Assembly: GCF_020687765.1 (NCBI RefSeq)
Contig: NZ_JAJEWJ010000001.1
Coordinates: 558,001-622,000 of the forward strand
Length of the DNA stretch: 64,000 nt
Direction: 5' to 3'
DNA from: Sphingobacterium sp. FBM7-1
GTDB taxonomy: Bacteria > Bacteroidota > Bacteroidia > Sphingobacteriales > Sphingobacteriaceae
Both the position numbers and the translations under genes were made by a program. Positions 24,608 through 33,967 of the stretch are shown one piece after another (positions within the stretch are counted from its first letter, which is position 1; each line of letters begins with the position of its first letter). The notes under the pieces are model-generated. The model was not told where the DNA came from. It saw only the letters and a list, made by a program, of their open reading frames with translations, and ran no database searches.

Positions 24608-26986
24608 CTACTCAATATAGGCATACGTAATACCATCTCCTCCACGATCCGCATGCTCATCTTCAAAATGCGATACATGGCTATATTTACGCAAATAATC
24701 GCGGATAAATTTACGGAGAATACCATCCCCCTTACCATGGAGAATCTTTAAAGACGGATAACCGATCATTACCGCCCGGTCGAGTACAGTCTCCAACTGT
24801 CGCAAAGCATCATCCGTCCGCATCCCCCGCACGTCTAGCTCCGGCTGAAAATCTGCCGCAGACGCTGTCGAAATACCCTTATGCCGCTTAACCACTCGCG
24901 CCTTTTCTTTCTCCTGCAATTTAACCACCTTATTTTTCTTAACCACCGTACGCAGCTCGCCCAGCGCCAAGATCAAATTATTCCCCTTTGCAACCTCCAT
25001 AACCTGCGCTTCCGTATCCGCCCCCAAAATTTTCACCCAATCCCCCACCTGGATAGACTCATCCGCCGTTTGCACCTTCGCTGCCGGCGTCGCAACAGGT
25101 TTCTTTTCAGCATGCTTATCCATCTCCGCATGCAGACGGTGGCGTATCTGCTTTGTTTTTTCCTTATCCGCCTGCACCGATTTAATTTCCGCCACGGTAT
25201 TTTCTACCAATTTATTCGCATCCTTCAAAATCTGACGCGCATCTTCTTTCGCTTGCCGGATAATCTGCTTCTTATTTTCCTCGAGATATTGTTGCAGACC
25301 TTCATACTCTCCCTTTAACCGCTCCAATTCCCGCTCCCTGAGTGCGATAGCCGTCTTCGTATCGTAAATCGCCTTTTTATCCCGTTCCAGATCAACCAAT
25401 AACGTATCCACTTTTTTCTGCTGCGTACCAATCTTCTCCTTTGCAGCCGCCAGAATAGCCTTACTTAAACCGATTTTCTGCGCAATTTCAAACGCGTAAG
25501 AGCTACCCGGTTTGCCCACCTGTAATACATACAAAGGCCGCATCGCCACATTATCGAAGAGCATTGAGGCATTCTCCAACCCTTCCGTATTACTCGCAAA
25601 CACCTTTAGGTTAGAGTAATGCGTTGTTATTACCCCGCGCACTTCTTTCTTGTTTAAAGCTTCCAACACCGATTCCGCGATCGGCCCGCCAAATAAAGGA
25701 TCTGTTCCCGTACCAAACTCATCGATCAGCACCAAGGTTCGCCCATTTGCAAATTCCGTAAAGTGCTTCATTTTAGACAGATGCGCACTGTAAGTACTCA
25801 GATCACTCTCGATAGACTGATCGTCACCGATATCGGCAAATATCTGGCGGAACACCCCCACTTTAGACGTTGCTTCGGCCGGAATAAGCAGTCCCGACTG
25901 CACCATCAACTGAAGCAAGCCTACGGTTTTCATACACACCGATTTCCCGCCCGCATTAGGCCCCGACACCAAGATCACCCGATCGTGCTGATCAATTTTA
26001 ATATTCAAAGGAACCACCGGTGAATGATTCTCTTTGCGCGCATTCAACAGCAATAAGGGGTGCCGCGCATTTCGCAAATTAATCTCCGCCTCTTTAGATA
26101 ACTCTGGCATATCCGCCTCCATATCAATCGCAAACAATGCCTTTGCACGCACAAAATCCAGTTTGCTCAACAAACCATGATAAGCCAACAGCAAAGGTAC
26201 ATGCGGACGCAACTCCGTCGTCAATTCCGTTAAAATACGAACCACTTCCCGCCGGCGTTCAAACGCCAAATCCCTCACCTTATTATTTAAGTGAAAAACC
26301 TCTTCCGGCTCAATATAAGCAGTTTGTCCGGTCGCAGACTCATCATGTATAAAGCCTTTCACTTTTCGCTTATTTTCAGCGAGTATCGGAATACACAAAC
26401 GTCCGTCACGGATCGTTAAATTACCATCCGCTGTCCAGCCACTATTTTGTGCCTGCTTAAATACCTGATCAATACGCTTACGCGCTTCCTGCTCACTCTT
26501 GAGAATCTGTTGCGTTAAATCTAATAGCAAACGAGAAGCATTATCCTTCATCTTGCCCCGGTCATCTATTACCGTTTCGATACTACGGATAACCTGCTTT
26601 TCGATAGGAAGGTGCTCGAATAGTAATTCCAAATGGACATACTGCCCCTCTCGCTCGTTAAAATAACGAATAATAGCATACACCGTACGCAAGGAAAGCA
26701 AAATACGGTGAAACTCATCCTCGGCCAAAAAAGCCCCCTCAATACGAGCCTTTTCCGCCAGCGGCTTTATGGGGTATAAATGATCCACCGGCAAAGGAGC
26801 ATCATTCAATAATAAATCCTTAAACTCCTGTGTTTGACGAAGAAACCTATCAATCTGCTCAAGCTTTACCTGCGGTTGAATTTTCTCCACCATCTCCCTG
26901 CCGGATTCACTCAAACATTTATCTTTAATTAGCGTTTTAATTTCACTAAAACCTAATTTATCTAGTGCATTTTTTGGGAAAATCAT
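24608..26986 (-). CDS. mutS2: Endonuclease MutS2
   Basis: The 792-residue protein lacks the mismatch-binding N-terminal domain of MutS, as MutS2 does. It has Walker A VSGPNAGGKSVCMKTVGL, Walker B RTLVLIDEFGTGTDPLFGG and the composite SDLSTYSAHLSKM signature. A long coiled coil (KKAIYDTKTAIALRERELER) leads to the C-terminal Smr nuclease domain with LDVRGMRTDDALRQLE and LKILHGKGDGILRKFI. MutS2 acts on branched DNA or, in Firmicutes, on collided ribosomes. Which role applies here is not visible. It follows the DUF4296 lipoprotein gene by 8 bp. Confidence 0.93.
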   Translation of the reverse strand: MIFPKNALDKLGFSEIKTLIKDKCLSESGREMVEKIQPQVKLEQIDRFLRQTQEFKDLLLNDAPLPVDHLYPIKPLAEKARIEGAFLAEDEFHRILLSLRTVYAIIRYFNEREGQYVHLELLFEHLPIEKQVIRSIETVIDDRGKMKDNASRLLLDLTQQILKSEQEARKRIDQVFKQAQNSGWTADGNLTIRDGRLCIPILAENKRKVKGFIHDESATGQTAYIEPEEVFHLNNKVRDLAFERRREVVRILTELTTELRPHVPLLLAYHGLLSKLDFVRAKALFAIDMEADMPELSKEAEINLRNARHPLLLLNARKENHSPVVPLNIKIDQHDRVILVSGPNAGGKSVCMKTVGLLQLMVQSGLLIPAEATSKVGVFRQIFADIGDDQSIESDLSTYSAHLSKMKHFTEFANGRTLVLIDEFGTGTDPLFGGPIAESVLEALNKKEVRGVITTHYSNLKVFASNTEGLENASMLFDNVAMRPLYVLQVGKPGSSYAFEIAQKIGLSKAILAAAKEKIGTQQKKVDTLLVDLERDKKAIYDTKTAIALRERELERLKGEYEGLQQYLEENKKQIIRQAKEDARQILKDANKLVENTVAEIKSVQADKEKTKQIRHRLHAEMDKHAEKKPVATPAAKVQTADESIQVGDWVKILGADTEAQVMEVAKGNNLILALGELRTVVKKNKVVKLQEKEKARVVKRHKGISTASAADFQPELDVRGMRTDDALRQLETVLDRAVMIGYPSLKILHGKGDGILRKFIRDYLRKYSHVSHFEDEHADRGGDGITYAYIE

Positions 26987-26994
26987 AAAATTAC

Positions 26995-27606
26995 TTAATT
27001 ATCCAGCGGCTCCTCTTCTATTCTTTTCGGTATTTCTGTAACCGTCCCCTCCGTTATCGGCGTTGGCGGTGCCGGCAACGGAATATCAGGCTGGTACGGC
27101 CGTATGGCATATAGTCCTGCACCATTCATAAAATCATGCTGATGCACTTGATAGGTTAATGGTACCGTATCCAGTTCCACGACCAATATTAGTCTATGCG
27201 CATCCTCTTTCAAGCGTTCATACCACCGTACAACCCGTAGACTATCGGTTACCTGGGCGTTCCGGATAGAGTCTGCACGTCGGTATTCGTCCTCATAGCC
27301 ATTTATTTTCTCCGTCACATCTACATACAACTCCTTAGACACCATTGGATTACCTAAATAATAATCAACATTCTCTTTAAACCGAACCGAATCAATACCA
27401 TATTTATCAAACAGCGTTCCATACAAACTCCCGATCACGCGACGCGTACTATCTACCGGCAGCGTATTTAGATAACCATCCAGCAGGTGTACATCCGTCA
27501 TCAAATCCGCCATCACTTTTTCCGAAAGGATTCCCTTCGGTTCGGATCTTTTACAGGAAATCATCAAAAAAAACGACGACAATAAAATAAGTATTAAGCG
27601 CTGCAT
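26995..27606 (-). CDS. DUF4296 lipoprotein
   Basis: From the ATG 27606 the protein begins MQRLILILLSSFFLMISCKR, a lipoprotein signal with lipobox ISC. The next stretch (ILSEKVMADLMTDVHLLDGY, DSVRFKENVDYYLGNP) is the DUF4296 pattern common in Bacteroidetes. The open frame to 27660 adds a segment that would bury the signal, so I use the shorter start. The tail is proline-rich. Function is unknown. It precedes mutS2 by 8 bp and is divergent from the YggS-type gene, an arrangement I believe is frequent in the phylum. Confidence 0.78.
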   Translation of the reverse strand: MQRLILILLSSFFLMISCKRSEPKGILSEKVMADLMTDVHLLDGYLNTLPVDSTRRVIGSLYGTLFDKYGIDSVRFKENVDYYLGNPMVSKELYVDVTEKINGYEDEYRRADSIRNAQVTDSLRVVRWYERLKEDAHRLILVVELDTVPLTYQVHQHDFMNGAGLYAIRPYQPDIPLPAPPTPITEGTVTEIPKRIEEEPLDN

Positions 27607-27687
27607 TTCGTAAGTTTGTACAAAATTACAAAAAGGCATCCTAATAACCGCTTTTTTCATTTTCTGAACTTTTGAATTTACACCGAA

Positions 27688-28380
27688 ATGAGTATTGCAG
27701 CAAATATTGAATCTTTACAAATCGACCTCAAACCCATCGGCGTTACCCTTATTGCCGTCTCCAAAACGAAATCTAACGAAGAGATTATGGAAGCATACGA
27801 TGCCGGCCAACGCCTATTTGGCGAAAATCTTGTACAGGAGATGGTAGAGAAATACGAAGCTTTACCAAAGGATATCGAGTGGCACCTAATTGGCCATCTG
27901 CAAAGCAATAAAGTTAAATATATCGCTCCTTTTGTATCGATGGTGCAATCCGTAGATTCGCTAAAAGTTGTAAAAGAAATCAACAAACACGCCACTAAGC
28001 ACAATCGAGTAATCGACTGCCTTTTGCAAATACACATCGCCGACGAAGCCACCAAGTTTGGATTCGATCACGCTGAATTGATCGAGATGTTGCGGGACGA
28101 GGATTTTCAAAGCCTGCAAAACATCCGTATCCGTGGGCTGATGGGCATCGCCACCAATACCGAGAACGAAAAAGTCATCAAAGAGGAATTTTATGAGCTA
28201 AAAATGCTTTTCGATGGCGTTAAAGCGAGTTTCTTTCGAAAAGAAGACAGCTTTGACACCTTATCGATGGGCATGTCGTCCGATTACAACCTCGCTATAG
28301 AAAAAGGTGCCAATATGGTTCGTTTAGGAAGCACCGTTTTCGGAAAACGCGTTATCAAACATTATAAAGTAAAGGAGTAA
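27688..28380 (+). CDS. YggS/PROSC family pyridoxal phosphate homeostasis protein
   Basis: This 230-residue protein has the PLP-binding lysine in LIAVSKTKSNEEIMEAYDAG. It continues with RLFGENLVQEMVEKYEALPK, WHLIGHLQSNKVKYIAP and MGMSSDYNLAIEKGANMVRL ending in GSTVFGKR. The fold is that of the alanine racemase N-terminal barrel, without a catalytic partner. These proteins bind PLP and keep amino acid and vitamin B6 pools balanced. All main features are intact and length is normal. It is followed 7 bp later by a lipoprotein and then aspartokinase, probably one operon. Confidence 0.92.
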   Translation: MSIAANIESLQIDLKPIGVTLIAVSKTKSNEEIMEAYDAGQRLFGENLVQEMVEKYEALPKDIEWHLIGHLQSNKVKYIAPFVSMVQSVDSLKVVKEINKHATKHNRVIDCLLQIHIADEATKFGFDHAELIEMLRDEDFQSLQNIRIRGLMGIATNTENEKVIKEEFYELKMLFDGVKASFFRKEDSFDTLSMGMSSDYNLAIEKGANMVRLGSTVFGKRVIKHYKVKE

Positions 28381-28387
28381 CGCGTAC

Positions 28388-29191
28388 ATGACAAAAAACT
28401 TAACATACAGCATCTTACTGACCACACTATTAGTCACCTACGGTTGTGGACAGCGAAACGGAGCAACCGACAGCAAGCTGTTGGATTCCCTCCAACAAGA
28501 AAATGATACGCTGAAATACCACATCACGACCTTTAAAGAGATCAGTCCTTACTTTTCCGGTGATGGCACAAACGTCGACACCACGTATTATGCCGCACGC
28601 TATCCCGTATTTTCGCCGGAAATCGACTCCTTAGTGCGGGATGCGATCTTCGTAGACGGTGAGCATAGCCCCGTTCAGATTGCAGAAAGTTTCTTGGGCG
28701 GATTTAACGAATATGCCGAAGAACAGCTCGCAAACGAGGACAATTCCTTACATGCGTGGTTCCGAAACCAAAACTGTGAAGTCGTTTTAAATGTACCCGG
28801 TTTCCTGACACTCCAGAACGTCATTAGTGAATATACCGGTGGTGCCCACGGCATAGAGGTCGAAATATGGTCTAACTACGACCTACTGGACAAAAAGAAA
28901 CTGACTTTGGCCGATCTATTCCAAGACACGCTTGCGCTGAACCAGATTGTGGAAACCTATTTTAGAGAACAGGAACAGCTCAGCGACACCAGCTCCTACG
29001 GAAACCATTATTTTTTTGATGATGAAACCTTTAGATTGGCTGATAATTTTGGTTTAACACCCGGCGGAGTATTATTTCATTATAACCCCTATGAAATCAA
29101 ATCTTACGCCGAGGGTCCGACAAAGCTCTTGGTACCCTATGATGCGCTAGAAGCGATAATGACGGAAAAAGCAAAAAAACTATTAAAATAA
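28388..29191 (+). CDS. Lipoprotein with DUF3298-like (RsiV/PdaC-type) domain
   Basis: The 267-residue protein has signal MTKNLTYSILLTTLLVTYGC with the Cys as lipobox residue. After a heptad-like stretch (SLQQENDTLKYHIT) the body shows EYTGGAHGIEVEIWSNYDL, the GGAHG hallmark of DUF3298. LTLADLFQDTLALNQIVETY follows, and the end VPYDALEAIM is also typical. The domain is a beta-rich peptidoglycan or lysozyme-sensing fold in RsiV and PdaC. It lies between yggS-type and aspartokinase genes, 9 bp before the latter. Its ligand is unknown. Confidence 0.8.
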   Translation: MTKNLTYSILLTTLLVTYGCGQRNGATDSKLLDSLQQENDTLKYHITTFKEISPYFSGDGTNVDTTYYAARYPVFSPEIDSLVRDAIFVDGEHSPVQIAESFLGGFNEYAEEQLANEDNSLHAWFRNQNCEVVLNVPGFLTLQNVISEYTGGAHGIEVEIWSNYDLLDKKKLTLADLFQDTLALNQIVETYFREQEQLSDTSSYGNHYFFDDETFRLADNFGLTPGGVLFHYNPYEIKSYAEGPTKLLVPYDALEAIMTEKAKKLLK

Positions 29192-29200
29192 CCTGTTGGC

Positions 29201-30475
29201 ATGCAAGTATTTAAATTTGGTGGTGCATCAGTAAAAGACGCGGATAGTATCCGAAATGTAGCCCATATTGTAACACAGTATAAAACGAGCGAGTTAGTCG
29301 TTGTCGTCTCTGCCTTAGGTAAAACCACCAATGCATTAACCGAAGTTACCCAGCATTTTATTGACCAAACCGGACAAGCCTTTGCTTTATTGGACAAGGT
29401 AAAAGTGGCTCATCAACAGATTTTGGTTACGCTCTTCGGCACTTCCGATCACCCTGTTTTTGACGATATCGCCAATTGCTTCGTAGAAATCGAATGGATT
29501 CTAGAAGAAGAACCGCAGGATCCTTACGATTACCTCCACGACCAGATTGTCTCGACGGGGGAAATCGTATCTTCCAAGATCTTGGCTGCGTACTGCACAC
29601 ATATCGGCCTGCCGATCAAATGGATAGATGCACGGGATTACATCTTTACAGACAATACCTATCAGGAGGCCGAGGTGGACTGGGAGAAAACAGAAAACAA
29701 AATTCGCCGTGAACTGCCTACCCTGCTCGACGAGCAGATCCTTATCACACAAGGATTCATCGGTTCCACCTCCGAAAATTTCACCACAACACTAGGTCGG
29801 GAGGGTTCTGATTACTCCGCCGCTATCTTCGCCGCCTGCCTACAAGCAGACGATGTAACGATCTGGAAAGACGTACCGGGCGTCCTCAATGCTGATCCTA
29901 AGTGGTTTAACCCCACCGAACTCATTTCGGAAATGTCCTATACCGATGCCATCGAATTGACCTATTACGGTGCCACCGTTATCCATCCCAAGACCATCAA
30001 ACCGCTTCAGAATAAAAAGATCACCCTGAATGTACGATCCTTCGTGCATCCCGAAGAGCCCGGAACACTGATCCGCACCACGAATAACGGCCTATGTATT
30101 CCATCTTTTATATTCAAGGTAAATCAGGTCTTTGTGCGTATACAACCGCGGGACTTTTCCTTCATCGTAGAAGATAACCTAAGCCACATATTTAACCTGT
30201 TTCATAGCCATCGGATAAAAATCAATATGATGCAAAACAGTGCCATCAGCTTTTTTGTCAGCATTGACGATACCGGTTCTAATATCGATAACCTACTGGA
30301 AGACCTGGAAAAACGCTATAAGGTCAACGTAGAAAAAGGTTTGGAACTTATTACGATTCGCTATTACAACCAAGAGACGATCGATCGCGTATTGGTCAAT
30401 AAAGAAATCATCCGAGAACTAAAAGACAGTTACACCTGCCAGCTTCTAGTCAAAAATAAGACAAGCACATCGTGA
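29201..30475 (+). CDS. lysC: Aspartate kinase
   Basis: The 424-residue protein opens MQVFKFGGASVKDADSIRNV, the aspartokinase KFGGxSV nucleotide loop. FTTTLGREGSDYSAAIFAAC and DVTIWKDVPGVLNADPK complete the kinase domain. IELTYYGATVIHPKTIKPL leads to the C-terminal regulatory ACT domains (residues about 290-424). It is monofunctional, with no homoserine dehydrogenase fusion. It phosphorylates aspartate in the lysine/threonine/methionine pathway. Feedback specificity cannot be read. The downstream methyltransferase start overlaps its stop by 4 bp (GTGA), so translation is coupled. Confidence 0.93.
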   Translation: MQVFKFGGASVKDADSIRNVAHIVTQYKTSELVVVVSALGKTTNALTEVTQHFIDQTGQAFALLDKVKVAHQQILVTLFGTSDHPVFDDIANCFVEIEWILEEEPQDPYDYLHDQIVSTGEIVSSKILAAYCTHIGLPIKWIDARDYIFTDNTYQEAEVDWEKTENKIRRELPTLLDEQILITQGFIGSTSENFTTTLGREGSDYSAAIFAACLQADDVTIWKDVPGVLNADPKWFNPTELISEMSYTDAIELTYYGATVIHPKTIKPLQNKKITLNVRSFVHPEEPGTLIRTTNNGLCIPSFIFKVNQVFVRIQPRDFSFIVEDNLSHIFNLFHSHRIKINMMQNSAISFFVSIDDTGSNIDNLLEDLEKRYKVNVEKGLELITIRYYNQETIDRVLVNKEIIRELKDSYTCQLLVKNKTSTS

Positions 30476-31659
30476 ACAAGCATATTTTAGCCACTGAAGT
30501 CCAAACGTTTATCCGGCAGCACGCTGGCGAAGACGTCAGCCGTATTGCCCTAAAAAAGAGCCCATTCGAGGAGGTCTCCTCTTCCGAACTCGCTCAGCAG
30601 GTACACGGCAGGCAGAAGGTGAGCCACAAAATACCCGAATGGCTCGAAGCAGACCACAGCCTGTATTTCCCAGAAAAGCTAAACCTAGAACAATGCTCTT
30701 CTGCGAAAACCGGGCAGTTCAAAGCCTCCCTCGTTGCTGCTGACTGTACTTTACTAGATTTAACAGGTGGATTTGGCGTAGATAGCTATTACTTCGCACA
30801 ACAAGCAAAAAAAGTAACCCATTGCGAGATCAATCCCGAGCTCTCCCGAATCGTGGCGCACAACTTTCAGGTATTGGGCGTGGCCAACGTACAATTCCAC
30901 CGTGGCGACAGTCTGGCGATCCTAACCTCATCCGATGAGCGGTATGACTACATTTATACCGATCCATCAAGACGCGTAAAAAATCAAAAGGTCTTCCGGC
31001 TAGAAGATTGCGAGCCGAACATCGTCTCGCATCAATCCTTATTTTTTTCCCATTCGGATACGCTCTTGACCAAACTAGCCCCGCTGCTTGATATCACGGG
31101 AGCATTAGCGGCATTGCCACATGTGAAAGAAGTGTATGTTATCAGCATAGCCAATGACTGTAAAGAACTATTGTTTGTGCAGCAGAAATCTTTTCAAGGC
31201 ATCCCGACCATACATGCCGTGCGGCTGTCGGCCGCCCACCCATCTATCTTCACGTTTACTTATCAGCAGGAGAAAGAAGCAGCACCGAGCTGGGGAGCAC
31301 CGACCAACTTTCTCTACGATCCTGACGTGGCCATTACCAAAGCCGGTGCCTTTAAATCAGTTGCCACGGCTTTCGATCTACAGAAACTTCATCCCCACAG
31401 CCATCTCTATACCAGTGATAAATTGGTTGCTGCCTTTCCCGGGCGCATCTTCAATATACAACAGGTGGTTCCATTTTCCATCTTTAAAAAGAACGTAGTC
31501 ATCAGCAAAGCGAATGTCGTAACCAAAAACTTTCCGTTGAAAGTAGAAGATATCCGTAAGAAGTTCAAAATTAAAGATGGCGGCGAAGATTTTCTATATT
31601 TCACAACGTTGCATGATGAGCAGTTGGTGGTTATTTATGCGCGGCGAAATACGCAGTAG
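30472..31659 (+). CDS. Class I SAM-dependent methyltransferase with THUMP-like C-terminal domain
   Basis: The protein has 395 residues. The SAM-binding turn is LLDLTGGFGVDSYYFAQQAK, with VTHCEINPELSRIVAHNF for the ribose-binding acid. The catalytic-site segment YDYIYTDPSRRVKNQKVFRL follows. The C-terminal part (FPGRIFNIQQVVPFSIFKKN, NFPLKVEDIRKKFKI) is the THUMP-like domain found in this family. The family is probably RNA-directed, but no substrate is established to my knowledge. It uses a GTG start that overlaps the lysC stop. It is the last gene before the repeat-rich accessory region. Confidence 0.82.
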   Translation: MNKHILATEVQTFIRQHAGEDVSRIALKKSPFEEVSSSELAQQVHGRQKVSHKIPEWLEADHSLYFPEKLNLEQCSSAKTGQFKASLVAADCTLLDLTGGFGVDSYYFAQQAKKVTHCEINPELSRIVAHNFQVLGVANVQFHRGDSLAILTSSDERYDYIYTDPSRRVKNQKVFRLEDCEPNIVSHQSLFFSHSDTLLTKLAPLLDITGALAALPHVKEVYVISIANDCKELLFVQQKSFQGIPTIHAVRLSAAHPSIFTFTYQQEKEAAPSWGAPTNFLYDPDVAITKAGAFKSVATAFDLQKLHPHSHLYTSDKLVAAFPGRIFNIQQVVPFSIFKKNVVISKANVVTKNFPLKVEDIRKKFKIKDGGEDFLYFTTLHDEQLVVIYARRNTQ

Positions 31660-31901
31660 CCTTTTGTCAATTTAAAAAAGTCTTACCATTCCTCCTAATT
31701 TCATTTCTTCCATCCGTTACGGCTGTATATTCCATTTCCTGATAACGGAAGCTAAACTACAAACCCTCCGCACGAAAAAACAATAATGAGACAAAATGAG
31801 ACTATTTAGTAATTAGCCTACCAAAAAACGCTTACGTATGGTTATTATTCGGAAATTGTTCGCTGAAAACCGCAGGAAGCTTCGAGATTGCCAGGAGACT
31901 T

Positions 31902-32134
31902 CTCCGGCGTTTTTCGGGTATTCTTCGGGTGTTCTTCGACTGGCAGTCGAAGAACACCCGAAGAAGTGTCGAACAACAGTCGAACCGGACTCGAACAGCT
32001 GTCGAAGCGCAGTCGAAGCCTTCCCGAAGCCGTCTCGAAGCAGCCTCGAACAGCAGTCGAAGCAGAGTCGAACAACAGTCGAACAGCAGTCGAAGCAGAG
32101 TCGAACAACAGTCGAACAGCAGTCGAAGAAATTG
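31902..32134. repeat. Array of 11-bp tandem repeats, consensus CGAACAGCAGT
   Basis: From 31948 to about 32134 the motif CGAA recurs at exactly 11-bp intervals for 17 units. Examples are CGAACAGCAGT, CGAAGCAGAGT and CGAACAACAGT; three such units form a 33-bp higher-order repeat present twice at the right end. To the left of 31943 the same 11-bp spacing continues with the motif inverted (TTCG at 31913, 31924, 31935). Because 11 is not a multiple of 3 and no unit contains a stop, all forward frames and one reverse frame stay open across it. Each forward frame yields an 11-residue repeat peptide. The frames lack conserved starts and I regard the array as non-coding. Confidence 0.85.
31921..31965. 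repeat. Perfect inverted repeat, 21-bp arms, 3-nt loop
   Basis: Arm 31921-31941 is the exact reverse complement of arm 31945-31965; the loop is GGC. It marks the place where the 11-bp array changes orientation. There is no T tract after it, so it is not a typical terminator. Confidence 0.9.
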
Positions 32135-32341
32135 CTTTAAATAGTCTTACTTGCGGACATAGCATATCAAGCTGATAACATAATAAACAAACTCCTTTCC
32201 ATTGTATTGCTATGCATGGCGCTATTTGTCCAATTCGCCTACGATAAAGTTCCAGATTGAGGTAATAGGCAGTTCTGGTAAGTCGTTCTATGGTTTCGGT
32301 CGGTCGGGAGGTGGTGTAAGCCATACATAAATTCGGCTCAT

Positions 32342-32495
32342 CACCTTAAAATATATATTTATTTGAGGCACCATGCACTTTTCACCTTAAAATACACAGA
32401 TTGGCAGTTATCAACCTTAAAATATTCTAATTTTTAAGGTAACAGGGTGTTTTTGACCTCAGAACTAGAGGGAATAAATCGGCAAACCTTAAAAT
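32342..32495. repeat. Dispersed ACCTTAAAAT motifs
   Basis: ACCTTAAAAT occurs at about 32343, 32384, 32414 and 32486, with one inverted near-copy (TTTTTAAGGT) at 32431-32440. Spacings are irregular (41, 30 and 72 bp), which argues against CRISPR. No gene in 31660-32932 is supportable; the remaining bases show nothing else that I recognise. Confidence 0.5.
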
Positions 32496-32601
32496 CAGCA
32501 CTTTTCGGGGGTCTAAGGGATCAGTAACTGGAGGCATATACCGAGTACTAGGATTAAATTGTTGGCGGTGAACAGTTGTTTTTTTGATAAATTGATTGGC
32601 T

Positions 32602-32690
32602 CGATTGAAGCTCCCGCGGAGAGAGCGGGATTGGTTCAGCCCCCTAGCGCCAACCAGAACCCTGAACCCACTGGTCCGAAACTCTAATCC
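32602..32690. repeat. Remote copy of the tRNA-Ser-flanking repeat, left boundary of the arsenic cassette
   Basis: The 16-bp CGGAGAGAGCGGGATT (32617-32632) is identical to the 3' end of tRNA-Ser (35815-35830). It continues as GGTTCAGCCCC, exactly as in the copy at 35664-35690. Upstream GATTGAAGCT is also shared by all three, and downstream CCCTGAACC is shared with the 35.6-kb copies. This behaves like a left attachment site. Confidence 0.65.
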
Positions 32691-32932
32691 TTTTTTGGAA
32701 GATTTGAGACGATTGAATCAACTAAAAGACAGTCCGTACCAATCTGATATACCCGTGAAAAATGTTAATCAATTTAAACCTAAACAGTCTCATGAAATAG
32801 ACCTAACCAAAACTTGCTTATAGAAATTATACTTCAAATTATAATCATCTATATCTTGGGATTAGCGGTATAACATTGGAATATTATCACAGAAATATGG
32901 GATAGCATTATTAAATACGTCTAAACCTGACT

Positions 32933-33964
32933 TCAATCATCGTGTTTTTTCTTTAACCACAAACTAGCCTTTACTAACAGTATCAATACTGGCACTTCCA
33001 CAAGAGGGCCGATAACACCCACAAATGCCTGTGGTGAATGAATACCGAATATTGCAATAGATACAGCTATCGCTAACTCAAAATTGTTTCCTGTGGCGGT
33101 AAATGCGATGGATACGTTTTTATCATAGGGAACGTTCAAGGATTTGTTCAAAAAGAAGCTGACGAAAAACATCAGCACGAAGTAAATGATTAACGGTACA
33201 GCGACCTTTACGACATCCATCGGTAACTCCAATATTTTATCACCTTTCAGACTGAACATCAATACAATTGTAAACAGCAACGCATATAAGGTAATTGGCG
33301 ATATTTTGGGTATGAACTTTCTATTGTACCATTCTATACCCTTCGACTTTGTAAGTGCATAACGGCTAATAAAACCTGCGAAAAAAGGAATACCTAAATA
33401 AATCAGTACGCTTTCGGTTACATCTTTCATTGATACGCTTACATTGAAGTTGGCTAAGCCTAATTTGTTTGGCAATACATTGATGAACAGCCAAACAAAG
33501 AAACTATAGCTTATTATCTGAAAGATACTGTTCAGTGCGACCAATAATGCCGTATATTCCCTGTTCCCTTTTGCCAAGTCACTCCATACGATGACCATTG
33601 CGATACATCTTGCCAAGCCAATAAGTATCAGACCTGTCATATATTCGGGTTCGTTCCGTAGGAACAGAACGGCTAAACCAAACATCAATACCGTACCGAT
33701 AACCCAATTCAGCAATAAAGATATGCCGATTACTTTGGTGTCCTTAAATGCTTTGGGCAACAGTGAATAATCAACCTTAGCCAACGGTGGGTACATCATC
33801 AGTATCAGACCAATCGCCAAAGGGATATTGGTCGTGCCTACGGATAGGGCATCGGTAGCATTGGAAATGCTCGGAAAGAAATGCCCCAACCCGATGCCTG
33901 TCGCCATCGCAAGAAATATCCATAAGGTAAGGTAACGGTCAAGGAATTTTAGTTTCGGTTGCAT
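32933..33964 (-). CDS. acr3: ACR3-family arsenite efflux permease
   Basis: The 343-residue protein is almost entirely membrane helices (about ten). It contains the family signature [19 protein letters not shown] with the conserved Cys120 that is needed for arsenite transport. [19 protein letters not shown] residues near the end ([20 protein letters not shown]) form the second crossover motif. It exports As(OH)3 driven by the proton gradient. It follows the arsenate reductase gene by 3 bp and is last in an operon led by ArsR. A typical length for bacterial Acr3 is 340-360. Confidence 0.93.
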   Translation of the reverse strand: MQPKLKFLDRYLTLWIFLAMATGIGLGHFFPSISNATDALSVGTTNIPLAIGLILMMYPPLAKVDYSLLPKAFKDTKVIGISLLLNWVIGTVLMFGLAVLFLRNEPEYMTGLILIGLARCIAMVIVWSDLAKGNREYTALLVALNSIFQIISYSFFVWLFINVLPNKLGLANFNVSVSMKDVTESVLIYLGIPFFAGFISRYALTKSKGIEWYNRKFIPKISPITLYALLFTIVLMFSLKGDKILELPMDVVKVAVPLIIYFVLMFFVSFFLNKSLNVPYDKNVSIAFTATGNNFELAIAVSIAIFGIHSPQAFVGVIGPLVEVPVLILLVKASLWLKKKHDD

Positions 33965-33967
33965 CGG

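Noticed and set aside
31838..32324. Long open frames on both strands (up to 159 codons) with repetitive peptides
   Set aside because: They follow automatically from an 11-bp repeat with no stop in any unit; starts are unrelated to any ribosome site and the peptides are permuted copies of one another in different frames.
32342..32495. CRISPR array
   Set aside because: The repeated motif is only about 10 bp and spacing is 30 to 72 bp; one copy is inverted and no cas gene is present.
32596..32823. 75-codon open frame
   Set aside because: It runs through the tRNA-Ser-derived repeat and has no recognisable domain.
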